From positions 90,653,556-90,717,555 of the forward strand of contig CM049310.1 in the NCBI GenBank assembly GCA_026874595.1: a stretch of 64,000 nucleotides of DNA, read 5' to 3'. How positions within the stretch are numbered: position 1 is the stretch's first letter; each line of letters opens with the position of its first letter. The DNA comes from Sipunculus nudus. Lineage: Eukaryota; Annelida; Sipuncula; Golfingiida; Sipunculidae. Both the position numbers and the translations under genes were made by a program. Shown piece after piece: positions 1-11,160 of this stretch. The notes under the pieces are model-generated. The model saw only the letters and a program-made list of their open reading frames with translations, was not told the origin of the DNA and made no database searches.

Positions 1-302
1 TCCACTTCATGTAATAATTTTACTCTCTTAATTCTACCCTACCTTCATTCAACATAAATCTGAAGAAAAGTTCATCAACTCTTTTCCAAAAGTCTTCTGG
101 TACTGATGCATTAGAAATATAATAATAACACTTTGAAAAAAAGAATGATTTTGCTACTTGTATTTTTCCAAAGAATGTCAGTCCTCTCTGGGTCCACATT
201 TTCAATGTATTTTGCACTGCATTCATCTCGGAAATCCTGGATTTGGTCTTGGGGATCTTCGATACCAATACCATCAAGAGCAGTGTGGTCCATCATATCC
301 AC
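1..302 (-). pseudogene. LINE reverse-transcriptase C-terminal fragment
   Basis: An 85-codon open frame (277 to 20, minus) matches the region just after the reverse-transcriptase palm of L1/Tx1-like non-LTR retrotransposons: a W-x-x-R-x-L-T-x-x-GKIQV-x-K block, then K-x-Y-Y-x-S and a P-E-x-F-x-x-x-V-x-x-x-x-F-x-F pattern. This family copies its own mRNA into nicked chromosomal DNA. Only the tail of the ORF is seen. It stops at an in-frame TAA near base 18, and related sequence upstream (to about 302) lies in another frame, so this is a dead or 5'-truncated copy. It may continue left of the window. The family call rests on motif recognition without a search. Confidence 0.7.
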
Positions 303-768
303 ATCATTTAAACAAGCAAACGAGTAGGAAACCTATCACAGGCCCTCAGAAAGCACCATAATGTAGTTGCGCCGGGTAAATCTTCCTAACTAAAGCCTTG
401 CCGGTGTAGACTAATTTCCTTGAAATACATGTTCCCTTCGTGTCTCAGAAAAGAAAGAAGCGTCTGATCTCAGGGATTGTATGAAGATACCACAAAACGT
501 CTATGTATTTGGGTCTATATATGTTTTCTTAGTGTTGATTCCTCGGTTCTTTCCATTGTCTCTATTCCCTTGGGGATTTCTCCAGGAAAATAAAACCACT
601 GCCCGAGGGTCTTTTAAACGCTAGGAATTTCTGGCCTTATTCAATGCAACACTAAACAAGGAAAGATGAATGTTTGAACTGTTGTGTTTGATATTAAACC
701 CGCTGTATAGATAACCAGGGAAAGAAGCATATGTTTTTATCCTTAACTAGAGAAAGCATGCGTGGTTA
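303..768. other. Unassigned DNA, no gene seen
   Basis: No open frame with recognisable protein motifs, no RNA gene and no clear repeat. Short spurious frames only. Confidence 0.6.
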
Positions 769-779
769 ATGGTAGGAAT

Positions 780-1000
780 CCATCTACCGTGCGCCCTCAA
801 CAGGCTTAAAAGGAACAATGCATGTGACTCAGTGGTTCTTCATTCACAAAGAGTGCGCCTTTCGGGGGTCTATTGTTGTAATGAACCAGTGATTTGGACG
901 ATTATACACCAAGGTATCAACACGTGCGTTACACAAAGGCGACAGGATATTTGTGATCCTTTATTTACAAATATAATTTTAAATAAACGTTGAACGCACA
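780..1000 (+). repeat. Dispersed repeat family B, copy 1
   Basis: Shares a diagnostic block (CACAAA-x-GAGTGCGCCTTTC then GGGGTC, followed by a GG(A)ACG-TTTAC/TATAC-CAAG-ATA stretch) with copies at 26815-26960 (same orientation), at 31300-30980 (opposite) and with the repeat split by the miniature LTR element at 25380-26125 (opposite). No coding potential is recognised; the open frame through it is incidental. Class unknown: an old MITE or SINE tail is possible. Confidence 0.55.
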
Positions 1001-2729
1001 AAAATTCATTCACCATCATAGGTAGTGTGTTTGATTAATTCGAGCAAGATCGGGTATTTGTATTACAATGTCGTATTAATAAATAAAAGTTCCAGACTAT
1101 TTGATATGTTTACACAGCTGTTTTGCAAGGTGACAACCAAAGGATTTATATGGTTTAAATTAATACGATTCACAAGCCGTCATAATTGAACAACCTAGAC
1201 AGAGAACAGTTTCATTGTGTTGAATGTGATTCTAAATCGCTCTCGGCTGCAAAACCAGAACATGAAAACCACACAGAATGCAGGGAAAGGGTATAACGGT
1301 ATATTACATTAACACATGGAAATTGGTCATCGAGAAATATTCACGAATGTCACTTAACAAGAATGAACCTGGGAATATGGGCCGCTAATGTGAATGCTTT
1401 CATGGCGGAGGCTTGTGTTCCTTAGAATGCAGAATTCTAGTTTATTTATGGTGTAAACAGATTTTATGTCCTCTTCATAGCTCAGAGGCAGTCAGAGACT
1501 GTGTTTTGTAGTTTGTTATACCTCCGCAAATATTCTGAACTATTAACCTGAACAATCTATGCTGTCTGATACGTAAGTACAGGCGTTCAATATATCTTAA
1601 CTCAAAGAAATGTCTGTCGTGGTTCAACGACTATTTGGTTAAATCACAGGTCAGCTATGCGTATTCAGCCCGGAAATGTACATATATTCTGAAATGTAAT
1701 AAATTATTCAGGATTGTGAAAAAAAATCAACAATAACATACTCTGGTGATCGAATTTGCCTCCAAAACCTAAAGAATTGTTCCTTGGATATTATTCCGCC
1801 TCCGCAAATCAATTAATTTCCGTTCATCCTTCTTAAGTTAAATAACTAACAGACAAAACGACCAAGAAAGCAACCAGCAAAACAACATTTTATTTTTAAT
1901 TTCAAACTAGTAACCCTTTTCCCGTACCATTTGTACAACAAAAATACGGTTTCATCGGTTCAAGTTTGATTACATTCAGAGATGTCTTCAGAGTTAATGT
2001 CGAATAATATTTTTGTGGCACGACATAGATGAATCCCCAATATGGCATCGTAAACTTACAGGCCTTGGAGAGTTACAGGCAAATGATGCTTATTTTCCAT
2101 TAGGATTTGATTTGTCAGCTTTACAGACGGTAGGAAAGAAATAAAAGAATTAGGGATCGTAAGTTTCGCTAAAACCGTCCCTTTTAACCCAGCTATCTTG
2201 TCTATCACCCTATTTTTTCATTATTTCTTAATGCCCTGAAAATGTCCCTTAATGTCCCTGGTTTACGCATCCAGGGTTTGGAGACTTAAGAAGCGCTCAA
2301 ATGAAACTCCACTGACACCTTGACCTTTCAGCGGGAGGAGTTCTTGCTTAACAAGCGGTAATTGAGTGTTCCTATAGAGTAAATGCATAAGTCACGTGTT
2401 TATCCTCACTATATAATATATATATAATGCCCGAGCACTCACTGGCAGGCATTAGGATTTGGTTTCACATTCGAGGTTACTTCAGTTTCAGCTACTCTGC
2501 AATAAGCCCGAAAAAAGCACAACCCAGTGTACAGGACAAGCCCCTTTTAAGAACACTTGGTTTATATTTAATTTCTCCTAATGGCGTGTCCTAAAAGCCA
2601 TGGTCCATTATTTCAATAAAACATTAGATCCAACGTCATTTTTTCTTTGAACACAGTAAATCGGTAAAAATACCTTCAGTTGTGCTTGATAACAGACGTG
2701 TATAAAAAAGCCTTTTTTCATACAACGCA
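1001..2729. other. Unassigned AT-rich DNA
   Basis: No gene, RNA or mobile-element hallmark recognised. A short (TA)-rich patch lies at 2408-2427. Nothing else can be supported. Confidence 0.6.
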
Positions 2730-3150
2730 TAGGTCAAACAGATGAGTTCCGGTATCATCCGAAATCTTCCGATGTTCCCCGATGAAGCAACACAAGCTGG
2801 CCCAGGTTGATGAAATTGGCAGCATTAAGGAGACATCAAGAGATCGGGTCAAGATCGATATTAATCGGGAAGTATGGGAAATTATTAGCGCAACATCGAA
2901 AAACATCGTAACTAATCGGCAAACATAGGGCTAACATCGTTGGAACCCGATGTACTCCAGATTTCAACCGATGTCTTTGAGACTTTTCCCGATTAATATA
3001 ACCTCAATACTGGTACGATGTCAAGCTCACTCCAAAAATGTCGGGTAATTTCTGAGGATGTTTAAAAAAATTTTCGATGTCTAAATGATTTTGTTTCACT
3101 TCCGGATTTCTTCCGGATGTTTCCCGATAGCCCCCGATGTCGTTATCTGA
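2730..3150. repeat. CGATG-rich imperfect foldback
   Basis: About 400 bp packed with CCGATGT/ACATCGG words on both strands, far above the background of the window. The centre is near-palindromic around 2938-2952 (AACATCGTTGG against CCCGATGT), and a longer arm pair is visible: ATATTAATCGGGAA at 2858-2871 against TTCCCGATTAATAT at 2986-2999. The outer ends carry similar TCCGATGTTCCCCGATG-type blocks. The arrangement suggests a foldback element or a collapsed inverted array of a short unit. No open frame is credible. Confidence 0.6.
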
Positions 3151-3282
3151 CGTTAAGCGGATAACATACTCCAAGTGCAAGTCATCTTGTCCTAGCTATA
3201 TATAATCAAACCAACTGCTTCGTCTGTTATAAGAGGTAAACCAAGCAGGCTTTTTAAACATATTAAATGGCATAAGCCAATT

Positions 3283-3430
3283 GCTGCGTAAACTTTTTGC
3301 TCAGGAGAAAAATATGGGCCGATCCGGGAATCAAACCCGTGGCACACATGTCCAGCCGCTTCACCAAAAGAGCAAGCTTCCCTAGCGAGAAATTTCGGCC
3401 CACTATTATATGTACCCCGAAACTCAGCCC
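3283..3430 (-). repeat. Diverged tRNA-like solo LTR
   Basis: On the minus strand this reads as a tRNA-like stretch with the B-box GGGTTTGATTCCCGG preceded by an A-box-like TGGTGAAGCGG, then a GGGCC-type end. Layout and wording follow the LTRs of the miniature element at 25598-26029, but with many substitutions. Boundaries are approximate and no target-site duplication is visible. It could equally be called a tRNA-derived SINE relic. Confidence 0.5.
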
Positions 3431-3582
3431 TATTAAAGGCATTTTGATTTAAGAACGAGATTAATTGACCAAGGAGTCTTATGTTTTGATAAACTATGGG
3501 GTGGTTATTAATCAGTTATTCAAACCACTTTTACCGGGCCCCACGGTTGGGCGTACTTAATGGAAAAGCCCCCATCTGTTGA

Positions 3583-3733
3583 TGTTTTACTAAGGGGGGA
3601 AATTGGGCCGATCCCGGAATCGAACCTATATCGGTGGGGCATGCAAGTATATCTGGCGTTCCAACCCCTTCCCTAGAAAAGCAAGCTGCACTAGAGAGAC
3701 ACTTCGGTCCGTTTTTAAAACTACCCCGTAACA
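3583..3733 (-). mobile_element. Solo LTR of the tRNA-like miniature LTR family
   Basis: A 151-bp segment beginning TGTTTTAC and ending CCCCGTAACA on the plus strand. Read on the minus strand it matches the LTR at 25598-25754 in order: the TGTTACGG-like start, the CTAGTG-AAGCTTGCTTTTCTAG-like middle, the B-box GGTTCGATTCC, and the GGCCCAATTT-like end. There is no internal region or second LTR, so it is best explained as a solo LTR left by recombination, or a retained single LTR. No 4-bp duplication is seen, consistent with age. Confidence 0.65.
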
Positions 3734-4764
3734 CTATAAATTAATCAAATATGTGTAAGCTTGATATCTTTGGTTTTCATTGGTCTAGGTATAGACTATT
3801 GTCGTTGTCAACTCGTGGAGAAAGTGATTTAATGAGTGGATTAATTATTACAACAAAGCCACTGATGTAAGAAATCTTGTCGAGTTTTATGCTAGGCCTA
3901 ACACCACATTCGTCTTAATAATTGAATCTGGGAATTATCCATCTGGGTATAAAATTCAATAGCGGTAGCTGCCTCGCTTGAGAACCAGCATTAAGCAAAG
4001 GATCACATTGCTATTAAGAGTTACTCTAGGGACAACACAGCGTCCCTAATATTTCTTAATAAGAGGGCGTAATTAGTACAGGGACGTGATCTTTCAGCCA
4101 ACAGTCAATAATTAAAGGGTACGGTGAGCAAACTGGCAGGATTTGCATTAATATCCGCATCATCTGTAGACATTAAGGCCAAAGCTGCATTCTCTAATAT
4201 TGATTTAATATAATTATACAGTACGAATTATATGCAGCTCTCCGTTCTCATATCAGGCGAACAAAGCACCAAATCACCGGTTCATATCAGGGTTATGAAT
4301 TTAACAGAAAGGACTTTAGTAACGATATTACAATTTTTTTCATTGCAGAAGATACATTTTGTAAAGATAGTTTTGTTACATAGAGTAACTGTAAAGAGAT
4401 TTTCATTTATAGCATTTACAAAGAGAAATTCACTTGCAGCATAATACTGAATTCATAATACGAGAAATTGCAGTCATGTTTTCATAAACCTATGGACCAC
4501 ATTGTTATAATGTAAACAAAGTCGCTGTTCCTATGATCTCTTTACTGTGAAAGCTGGATACACAGATGCAATATGAACGTTCCCTGAAAATGTTTTCGTA
4601 AAGGTCAAATTAATCTTCCTTTTTATTAAACACGGTTACGACCGCCTTCCGGAATTTCAGGTGTATCTGAAATCTAAAGGATTCACTTTGTGTAGAATTA
4701 AGAAACAACGCTGACAGATTTGATGTCTCGTTTGTGTTTTTACATCTCTTTGATCAGGCAAATA
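3734..4764. other. Unassigned AT-rich DNA
   Basis: No gene or element recognised. The 70-codon frame at 4232-4444 has no identifiable motif and a composition typical of chance frames. Confidence 0.55.
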
Positions 4765-5000
4765 TCGAGATATGACAGTGTTTGTGATTGATTTATTCCT
4801 GGGTAAATTCCTGCGGATACTGTCGGCGATTTTATTTTGTTCGCGAGGGTTCGAATTCGGCAGCGGGAAATTATCGCGAAATAAAACCTTAGCGAATAAG
4901 ACGCCCCGATTACCCAGGTGAAGATTTGCTCATATTCTAGTCTCATAGGAATTTCATATGACCAATGCTTGTAGCGTCGAAAAAAGCAAATTTTCATATC
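4765..5000. repeat. Dispersed repeat family D (GCGAGGGTT type)
   Basis: Contains the words TTCGCGAGGGTT, then ATTATCGCGAAAATAAAAC-like and GCGAATAAGACGC, followed by a TGTAGCGTC-AAAA stretch. The same order appears at 22450-22610; partial versions are at 19845-19905, 22780-22890 and 41290-41340. Non-coding and class unknown. Confidence 0.5.
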
Positions 5001-6699
5001 AATGTTTATAGATCTTTTATGCTATCCGTAAGACACAGATGTTATATAATGGTTATAACATTATGTACCTAAAATGAAAAAAAAAGTTACCACTCGATTG
5101 GTGTTTGTACGGCCCTTCCTTATTGTAATGATTTTGCAAGCATATTAAAGAAAAAAAAATAAGAAAATAAAGGATACTCCATGTAGCTACCTGTATGGCG
5201 AGATCACGGAATTGAACCCTCGTGAAACCCTGAAAAAGTGAAAAAGAATATGAACAGTATTAAATGTTTCCTTAAATCCAGTAAGCTGATATTTGATTAG
5301 AACCATTTTGTGTATGAATACTGTTTTTTATTTCAGCTATTGATTTAAAACATTGATAAACCTTGTCTTCTCTATTATCCTATCTGAAACTTATGTCATG
5401 CCACACCTAGATAGGGTCTAGTCCAATCCTTCTCCTTTTTTGATACCTTAAAATCATTACCTATACCAAAAATTCAAAATCTTTGATCTGAAGGTATCAT
5501 TTAAAAGGACTGAAAAAAGGACTGTATTTTTGTTGAAGCAAAATTTGCCTCTTTTTTATGTTTGGTCCAGGTGAAGCCATTTCAGATTATCCCCGCTACT
5601 GATTACCGGGGGAAAATCAGAAATCAATCATGAATACAGGGGAATAACCTGGAATTGGGATAACCTATGCTTGCACACGTATACGTACAAATACATACAC
5701 TCCAGGAGATCACATTTGACCTATTTCCCACGCATACTTACTGTTTAAGTGCTGCAAAAGGGGAATCTGTGCAATGCAACTTCAACTTGTAAAAATGTAA
5801 ACTAGAAAGCACTCATAGAACGCATACCTCCGCCAACACTTCTATCTGCGTCCAGGTCGGCCTCAAAATTAATCATTCCATATCCCGACATTACACATTA
5901 ATTTACTTAAACGCATTGCAAATATTATGTGCTATCAACTATCAAGTTATTTTTAAACAGATACCCATTGCCTATCCTTCCACAAAAGTAAGTTTGGAGA
6001 TTTTGTGTTATGATAATTATGGATAAAAGTGAATAGTATTTGTCGTTTTGTACAGCCTCTGGCTTACTGATGATAAATGTAGATATTGAGTTAGTGGAGT
6101 GGCAGGTCTAGCAAAGAAAGAGGGGAATAGCACACGATCTAGATAATCACTCCAAGACCGTACAGCCAGCAAGCCGCAACTTATCAGGACTTCGAGATGT
6201 AATTACGACATCATTGTTACAGTACTCAATTTCTGTGACGTTGACGTCACCAGACGACGAGACAATATGGTTTACTCATTTTGAACGTTAAAGGTGCACA
6301 TAAACATTAAAGGTACCATCCTGTTTGCAGCGAATCTCAAAAGTTCTTAACTGTTTTTTTTTTTTTAATTTATAAATGTAGGAGGACGGGTATTAAAGCA
6401 GGGCAGAAGGGATTAGACTTTGGGACGTATCAGTTTATTATGGCGAAGGTGTACGGAAGAACACACGAGACAGCACCAAAAAAAAAAGAACGAATTTCAG
6501 TGGCCCCGGATCCAGATCCGCTTTCTTAATCCATCGATCCGTCTCTAAGTTCAAATTGTTCTTCCAAAATATTTCGTCGGAATCCTTCCAGACATATGAC
6601 TCGGACACAAACATTCCCACACGCACAAAAATGGCCGATCTTATAAATTCACCACCTTAATTAGACGAGTTATGGAGGTCATTAATTGGATATTTTTAA
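5001..6699. other. Unassigned DNA with one MITE-end-like word
   Basis: No gene recognised. At 5578-5600 an ATTTCAGATTATCCCC word resembles the termini of the element at 6700-7178. A TGACGTCA-like site occurs near 6243. The rest is featureless. Confidence 0.5.
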
Positions 6700-7178
6700 A
6701 TCAATTTCAGACTACCCCCTGGGGGTAGTTTGAACCTAATTTCAGAATACCATCGAACTGTTCAGATTACCCCTTCGCTTATTTAACTGAATGATGAATG
6801 GTTATCTTTTAAATAATGTTATATCATTTCAGTAAACCATATGAAATACACGAGATTTTAAAGATGGTATTAATATATAAAAAAAAAATAGCGCAAAATG
6901 TTAATTATATCATTCATTATATTTATTATATTGACCAATAAACTACACCAAAGCGCATGGCACATTACATGTTAGCATAAGATATTCAAAGATTTAGACT
7001 AAATTGGGAAATTAAAAAAAAATATGAAAGGAATTTAAGTAAATAAACATTAAGAAACACCAGTTTTGAAGATTAATCGTAAGGGGTAATCTGAAATCGA
7101 TTGTAAGTTTCCGTGGTGTAACCTGTAATCGATTTCAGATCACCGGGAATAATCTAAGCTGGGGTAATCTGAAATCGC
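6700..7178. mobile_element. Candidate MITE with ATTTCAGATTACCCC-type ends
   Basis: The left part (6708-6776) carries ATTTCAGACTACCCC, ATTTCAGAATACC and TTCAGATTACCCC. The right part (7080-7175) carries the inverse, GGGGTAATCTGAAATCG, twice, plus ATCGATTTCAGATCACC. This gives inverted, internally repeated termini around an AT-rich, non-coding core, as expected of a non-autonomous DNA transposon or foldback. Exact ends and target-site duplication are not resolved. Confidence 0.45.
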
Positions 7179-8217
7179 TACACCGACTGAAGTAAGAGGG
7201 ATGCAGAGTTTTTGTCGCATTATGCGAAGAGTGCTTCAGTAATCAAAACCTCTAAACAATACAGATATGTTAATTGTTCAAATTAGAATCTCATTTTCAA
7301 ATGTGATTTATAGTATTTATCCAAGAGGTTTTATTTATAATTTATTGGGTCCATAAGAACAGAAAACACTGATTAGCGACAGCTTTGAAGTAGTCGAGTC
7401 TTAAAAGACCATTGAGATCTATGCACCAAATAAGTAATCGAAAACATTCTCTGAGTAAATTCCTGTAATAACAAAGAATGATTAACTGATGTTATCGACA
7501 GAATCTCTTAAGAAAACATACCTAGCATTTTGGAAAAGATAAATATACCATGCAATAATAACGATTACCCCATTCAGAGAATCATTCAGATACCTCTCTT
7601 TGTGAACAAGAACGCACCAGGCGCTTATACTTGGAATATTTAGCACTTCAAAGAATGGGTCACCAAGTACGTTGATTTCGGAGGGATAACGAAGTCTTTT
7701 CATTGTTGCCACGTTGAAGCGACAGTTACTGCCAACGTATAACTTTGCAAAATTAGAGATATTGCATATTAGCTCGTTTTGAGTCTTTTTCCGAAATGTA
7801 TTTTTTCAAGACATTCAGGCAAGACTTTGAATAAACCCTGATGAATTGTATGCCGAGACCTAATACCGGGATTTTAGAGAATGCAATTAAACATTTGTTC
7901 TTTTCTGATATATGTCCATGAATTAATATAGAACAAATTGTGTATAAAAAAACCATTCTATATACTCGTATAATTTGTGGAAAACGTTTTTGGTAAAGGA
8001 GCTTAGATAACATACTGGACAAAGTGGAAACAGTCTCAGATAAACAGCTATACAAAGACTTTCTTGCAATATAATTTCGGAAAAATGGCGATGAATTTAT
8101 AAATTTTGGTTGCATCCAGCTCTTTTCTTTAGTGATTTTTATTCAGACAACCACACAACGAATTTCAAGCAAATAAACTATATTTTAATAAAAAAAAATA
8201 ACTGTTATAATATTAAG
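7179..8217. other. Unassigned DNA with the longest non-repeat open frame on the minus strand
   Basis: Contains a 120-codon minus frame (8115-7753) and a 76-codon minus frame (7712-7482) in a different phase. Neither shows a family motif, splice-consistent edges or a composition that sets it apart from AT-rich background. A frame of this length is expected by chance in a window of this size. I see no supported gene. Confidence 0.5.
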
Positions 8218-8430
8218 TTAAAGGGCCTATTACGATATTACTGACGTCTAATAAATAGAGGTTATCCCTTGTGCCTTTAATAAAAAAAGGCCAGAAAACG
8301 CCGATCCCACGGTTGTCAGGATGTTCTTTTTGTTTACAGCCATGTGTACATAACGTGGAGGACCAAGTCAAAACACATCCAGCAAGACATTTGGCGGCAA
8401 GTCATATGAAAATGAGATTTTTAAAGGTCA
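8218..8430 (+). repeat. Dispersed repeat family A, copy 1
   Basis: Starts TTAAAGGGCC and runs through ACTGACGTCTAATAAA, TTATCCCTTG, GGCCAGAAAACGCCGAT, TTGTTTACAG and GGCGGCAAGTC. The same order is found at 33277-33560 and 41936-42235, and its first half at 17970. Non-coding. Confidence 0.6.
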
Positions 8431-9985
8431 TACATCTGTCTTAGATTTATTAAATAACCTTCGCAGCAGGAATTACCTACAGTTCAATAATGTGTACGCA
8501 GAAAAAGCAAGAACTCACATGAATTCTACAGGTTAATAGCTGGCTTTCAGTCGATCTGAGCCCGAAGATAAGTATCCGTCTTTCTTTTTAGAAATCTTAT
8601 ATAATGAAACACTCGTAAGCTCCGGCTGCATGGAGTTGGCTCTAAGGTCTTTTGAAGTCCCTACCAAGACCAATATCCTAAATACACACGCACCGAGGGT
8701 ACTGGCCGGTAAAGGGCCTTTTACCTCAGCGCTTGTACATCCCCGTATGACACAGAAATAAAATCATAACCTTAATTTGTAAAGCATGCCAGAGCAGAAG
8801 ATCATCGTCGACATGAAGTTGTCTATAGAATATCTTTAACCATCCTCATACTACTAAGTCGATACCGCTATGCATTCACAGACCTTGATTCAGCAAGCCA
8901 CTCTGGCGTCTATTTCAGGAATAATGAACAAGGCCATTGAACTAATCAAATGATTCGGAGCACGTCTGGTGCTATTTCTTGACCAACAGTTAAGCATTGC
9001 AGGGAGGGCATCGACAACTTATCAATCAAATATAACCATATTTACCTGTCCAGTTATGGTATACACGTGTTCTTGTTCAGATGGCATGTGAACGGTGTAT
9101 TTTTTACAGTTTTTCGTTGGATTTGTTTGGCATCTTCGATTTTTGCCCAAATACAGGTTTTTTTTATTATTCATGAATTAGATACCAGAGATGGTCGCTG
9201 AATCAAGGTGCGTGTCAGTGTAGATGCCGCAGACTTAATCTTAATGGTATGAAGACGTATCTAGCACTGTCAGGACGACATTGTCTCTTCTTGGAATTAC
9301 TGAGCTTGTTTCAAAGTAACTGTTCGTCCTGTTTGTTTCAGGTCCTTCGGGGACGATAAAATTGACTGTCAACTCTCATAAACCCGGAAGTCCAAAATCA
9401 GCTCCCCGCGCAGGAGAAAAATTAGGCTAATATACCAAACCTATCTTGTGTCTTTGATCCACAGTTTAAGAACATAAGTGTTACTGGCAAGATTTGAGCG
9501 GCTGGTCAGGTAAATTGTATTAACTGCAACTATTACTGGCTTTAGTCAATAAAATGCCCAGAAACACTCGACTTCAAAGATAGAAAAACTGTGGTTTGAG
9601 CTTTCATCAGGATCACGAGGAATCAATGGAAATGAACGTTCCGTTTTCGAGAACGTTTAAATTCCGAGTTTTTAAATAATAGATCAGATAGGCAAATATG
9701 CTTCGTTTATATCACCGCAAAGAACTGAATTGAATCCATCATACGTGTCTGTCATAGAGCACGATCTCCTAGTTTTTGTATACTCCGCTTTTTGGTAAGG
9801 TAAAAAAGGGTTAGTTTTAGTAGTGCAGCATGCCGCCACCTATTGGTATGTTCTTCTTGTTGTATGACCACAGTTCCAAGGGCTCCCTCTTTTTCTCTAT
9901 ACGTGTGTGTTAAAGACAAGCCGAGTTAATATATAGACCTAGATAACGGAAAAAGAGTCTTCCCATAACGCCTGCAGAGCGCTCT
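8431..9985. other. Unassigned DNA
   Basis: No gene, RNA or repeat boundary recognised. Confidence 0.5.
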
Positions 9986-9989
9986 CCCT

Positions 9990-10100
9990 GCATGAGTGGG
10001 GACCGACCTTGAAATTCTCAACGTTCCCTCAGCTGAGATTTGAACTCACGACCTTCCGGCTTCTAGTCCTGTGCTCTGCCCAATGACCACAAAAGCCGAT
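9990..10100 (-). repeat. tRNA-derived SINE head
   Basis: Minus strand carries an A-box-like TGGTCATTGGGCAGAGCAC (10089-10071) and a B-box GAGTTCAAATCTC (10047-10035) at tRNA-like spacing. This is a Pol III internal promoter, but without a foldable mature tRNA body or CCA context. A close relative is at 26130-26255 in the same orientation. A tRNA pseudogene is the alternative. Confidence 0.55.
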
Positions 10101-11009
10101 ACTATTTTTGTGCTTTGATACAATTTGTATGACTTAATAAGGATAAAAGATAGTTTAAGGACAACCTATGGTTAGGTTGATGTTGGGAAACTGAGTGACG
10201 ACAATTACCTTTAATTTTTATTTTGAATTTTTATTCCGATGTTTATGGATAGGTTATAATATAGCTATTTGTCTTATTGATTCACTCTGATATCCATTCT
10301 GAAAGTACATTATAGACATTATCTGAGGACCATGCTTGCTTTTAGAAGTATATTTAAACCCATAAGACGCGGTTGCTTATAGTATATTATAAGATATTTT
10401 GTTGGTGGACCACTTAGGGGGACCCCCAGTTCAAAACCGTCGATTTCATTTTTTTTAGTTTTCTGGGGGTTTTTTCTGCCTTTTTCTGCCAGGGCTTAAC
10501 CTCCGATATGGATGATTTTCAAAAGGTGAAATTTTGGCACAATATTAGTCCTTCGTTACAGATTTGCACCTCATATTCAATTTTGACACTTACCTTATTT
10601 CCAGGGCCGTACACTACATTGCCGTTTCCCTATTATCGTTCAGCTTCGGGCGTGGGGGGGGGGGGGGGTCCATTGATCGCTTAGCGATTGCACAGTGGGC
10701 AGCCAAGCACGTCTTTCACCTGCAGGAGTCTAACAGCGAATAAGCCGTGCGAGGGGCAGATCATGAAAAGTCGTACGCTGACGTAGGTATATCAACATAT
10801 ATTATTTTATTTCTCACTCATAGCCTTAAAGGTTAATATTTATTTGCAATAACATGTTTATTATCTAAGATTATTGGCTCTTTTTGGCTAAATATAAATT
10901 TTCCAGTAAACCAACTCTTTTATACGTTGTTATGGTTCTGCGTGTGAGTAAACACAGTCCTTCAGATTCTTTTTATCATAACCGATCCTGCGGTCATTCC
11001 GCAACAAGG
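10101..11009. other. Unassigned DNA with a 15-nt G run
   Basis: An uninterrupted G tract lies at 10654-10668. A GGGGGACCCCC self-complementary word lies near 10417. No gene seen. Confidence 0.5.
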
Positions 11010-11160
11010 AAAAGAAACATAAAAAAAAGACACGTGGAAAAACACCGGTTTGAAGCTTGAAAAATAATGATTTGTGAATTTGTGCATCACGGCCGTCATA
11101 TCGGTGCGCATATGTTTATGTTTTGCGCCTCTGATCGCACGTTGCAATCATTTTTCCACT
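11010..11160 (+). repeat. Dispersed repeat A-prime, copy 1
   Basis: The stretch with AACACCGGTTTGAAGCTTGAAAAA, TTTGCGCC-x-x-TGATCG and TTTTTCCAC matches 18063-18215 in order. It is linked there to the first half of family A, so both are probably parts of one longer family. Confidence 0.5.

Noticed and set aside
7482-8115. Minus-strand frames of 120 and 76 codons as a membrane-protein gene
   Set aside because: Frames are out of phase with each other, have no family motif, and their lengths are within chance expectation for AT-rich DNA of this size.
10034-10089. A functional tRNA gene
   Set aside because: A- and B-box-like words are present, but I cannot fold a full cloverleaf and a related copy exists at 26130-26255, so a SINE head is more likely. 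Same verdict for 26130-26255 and 3283-3733.
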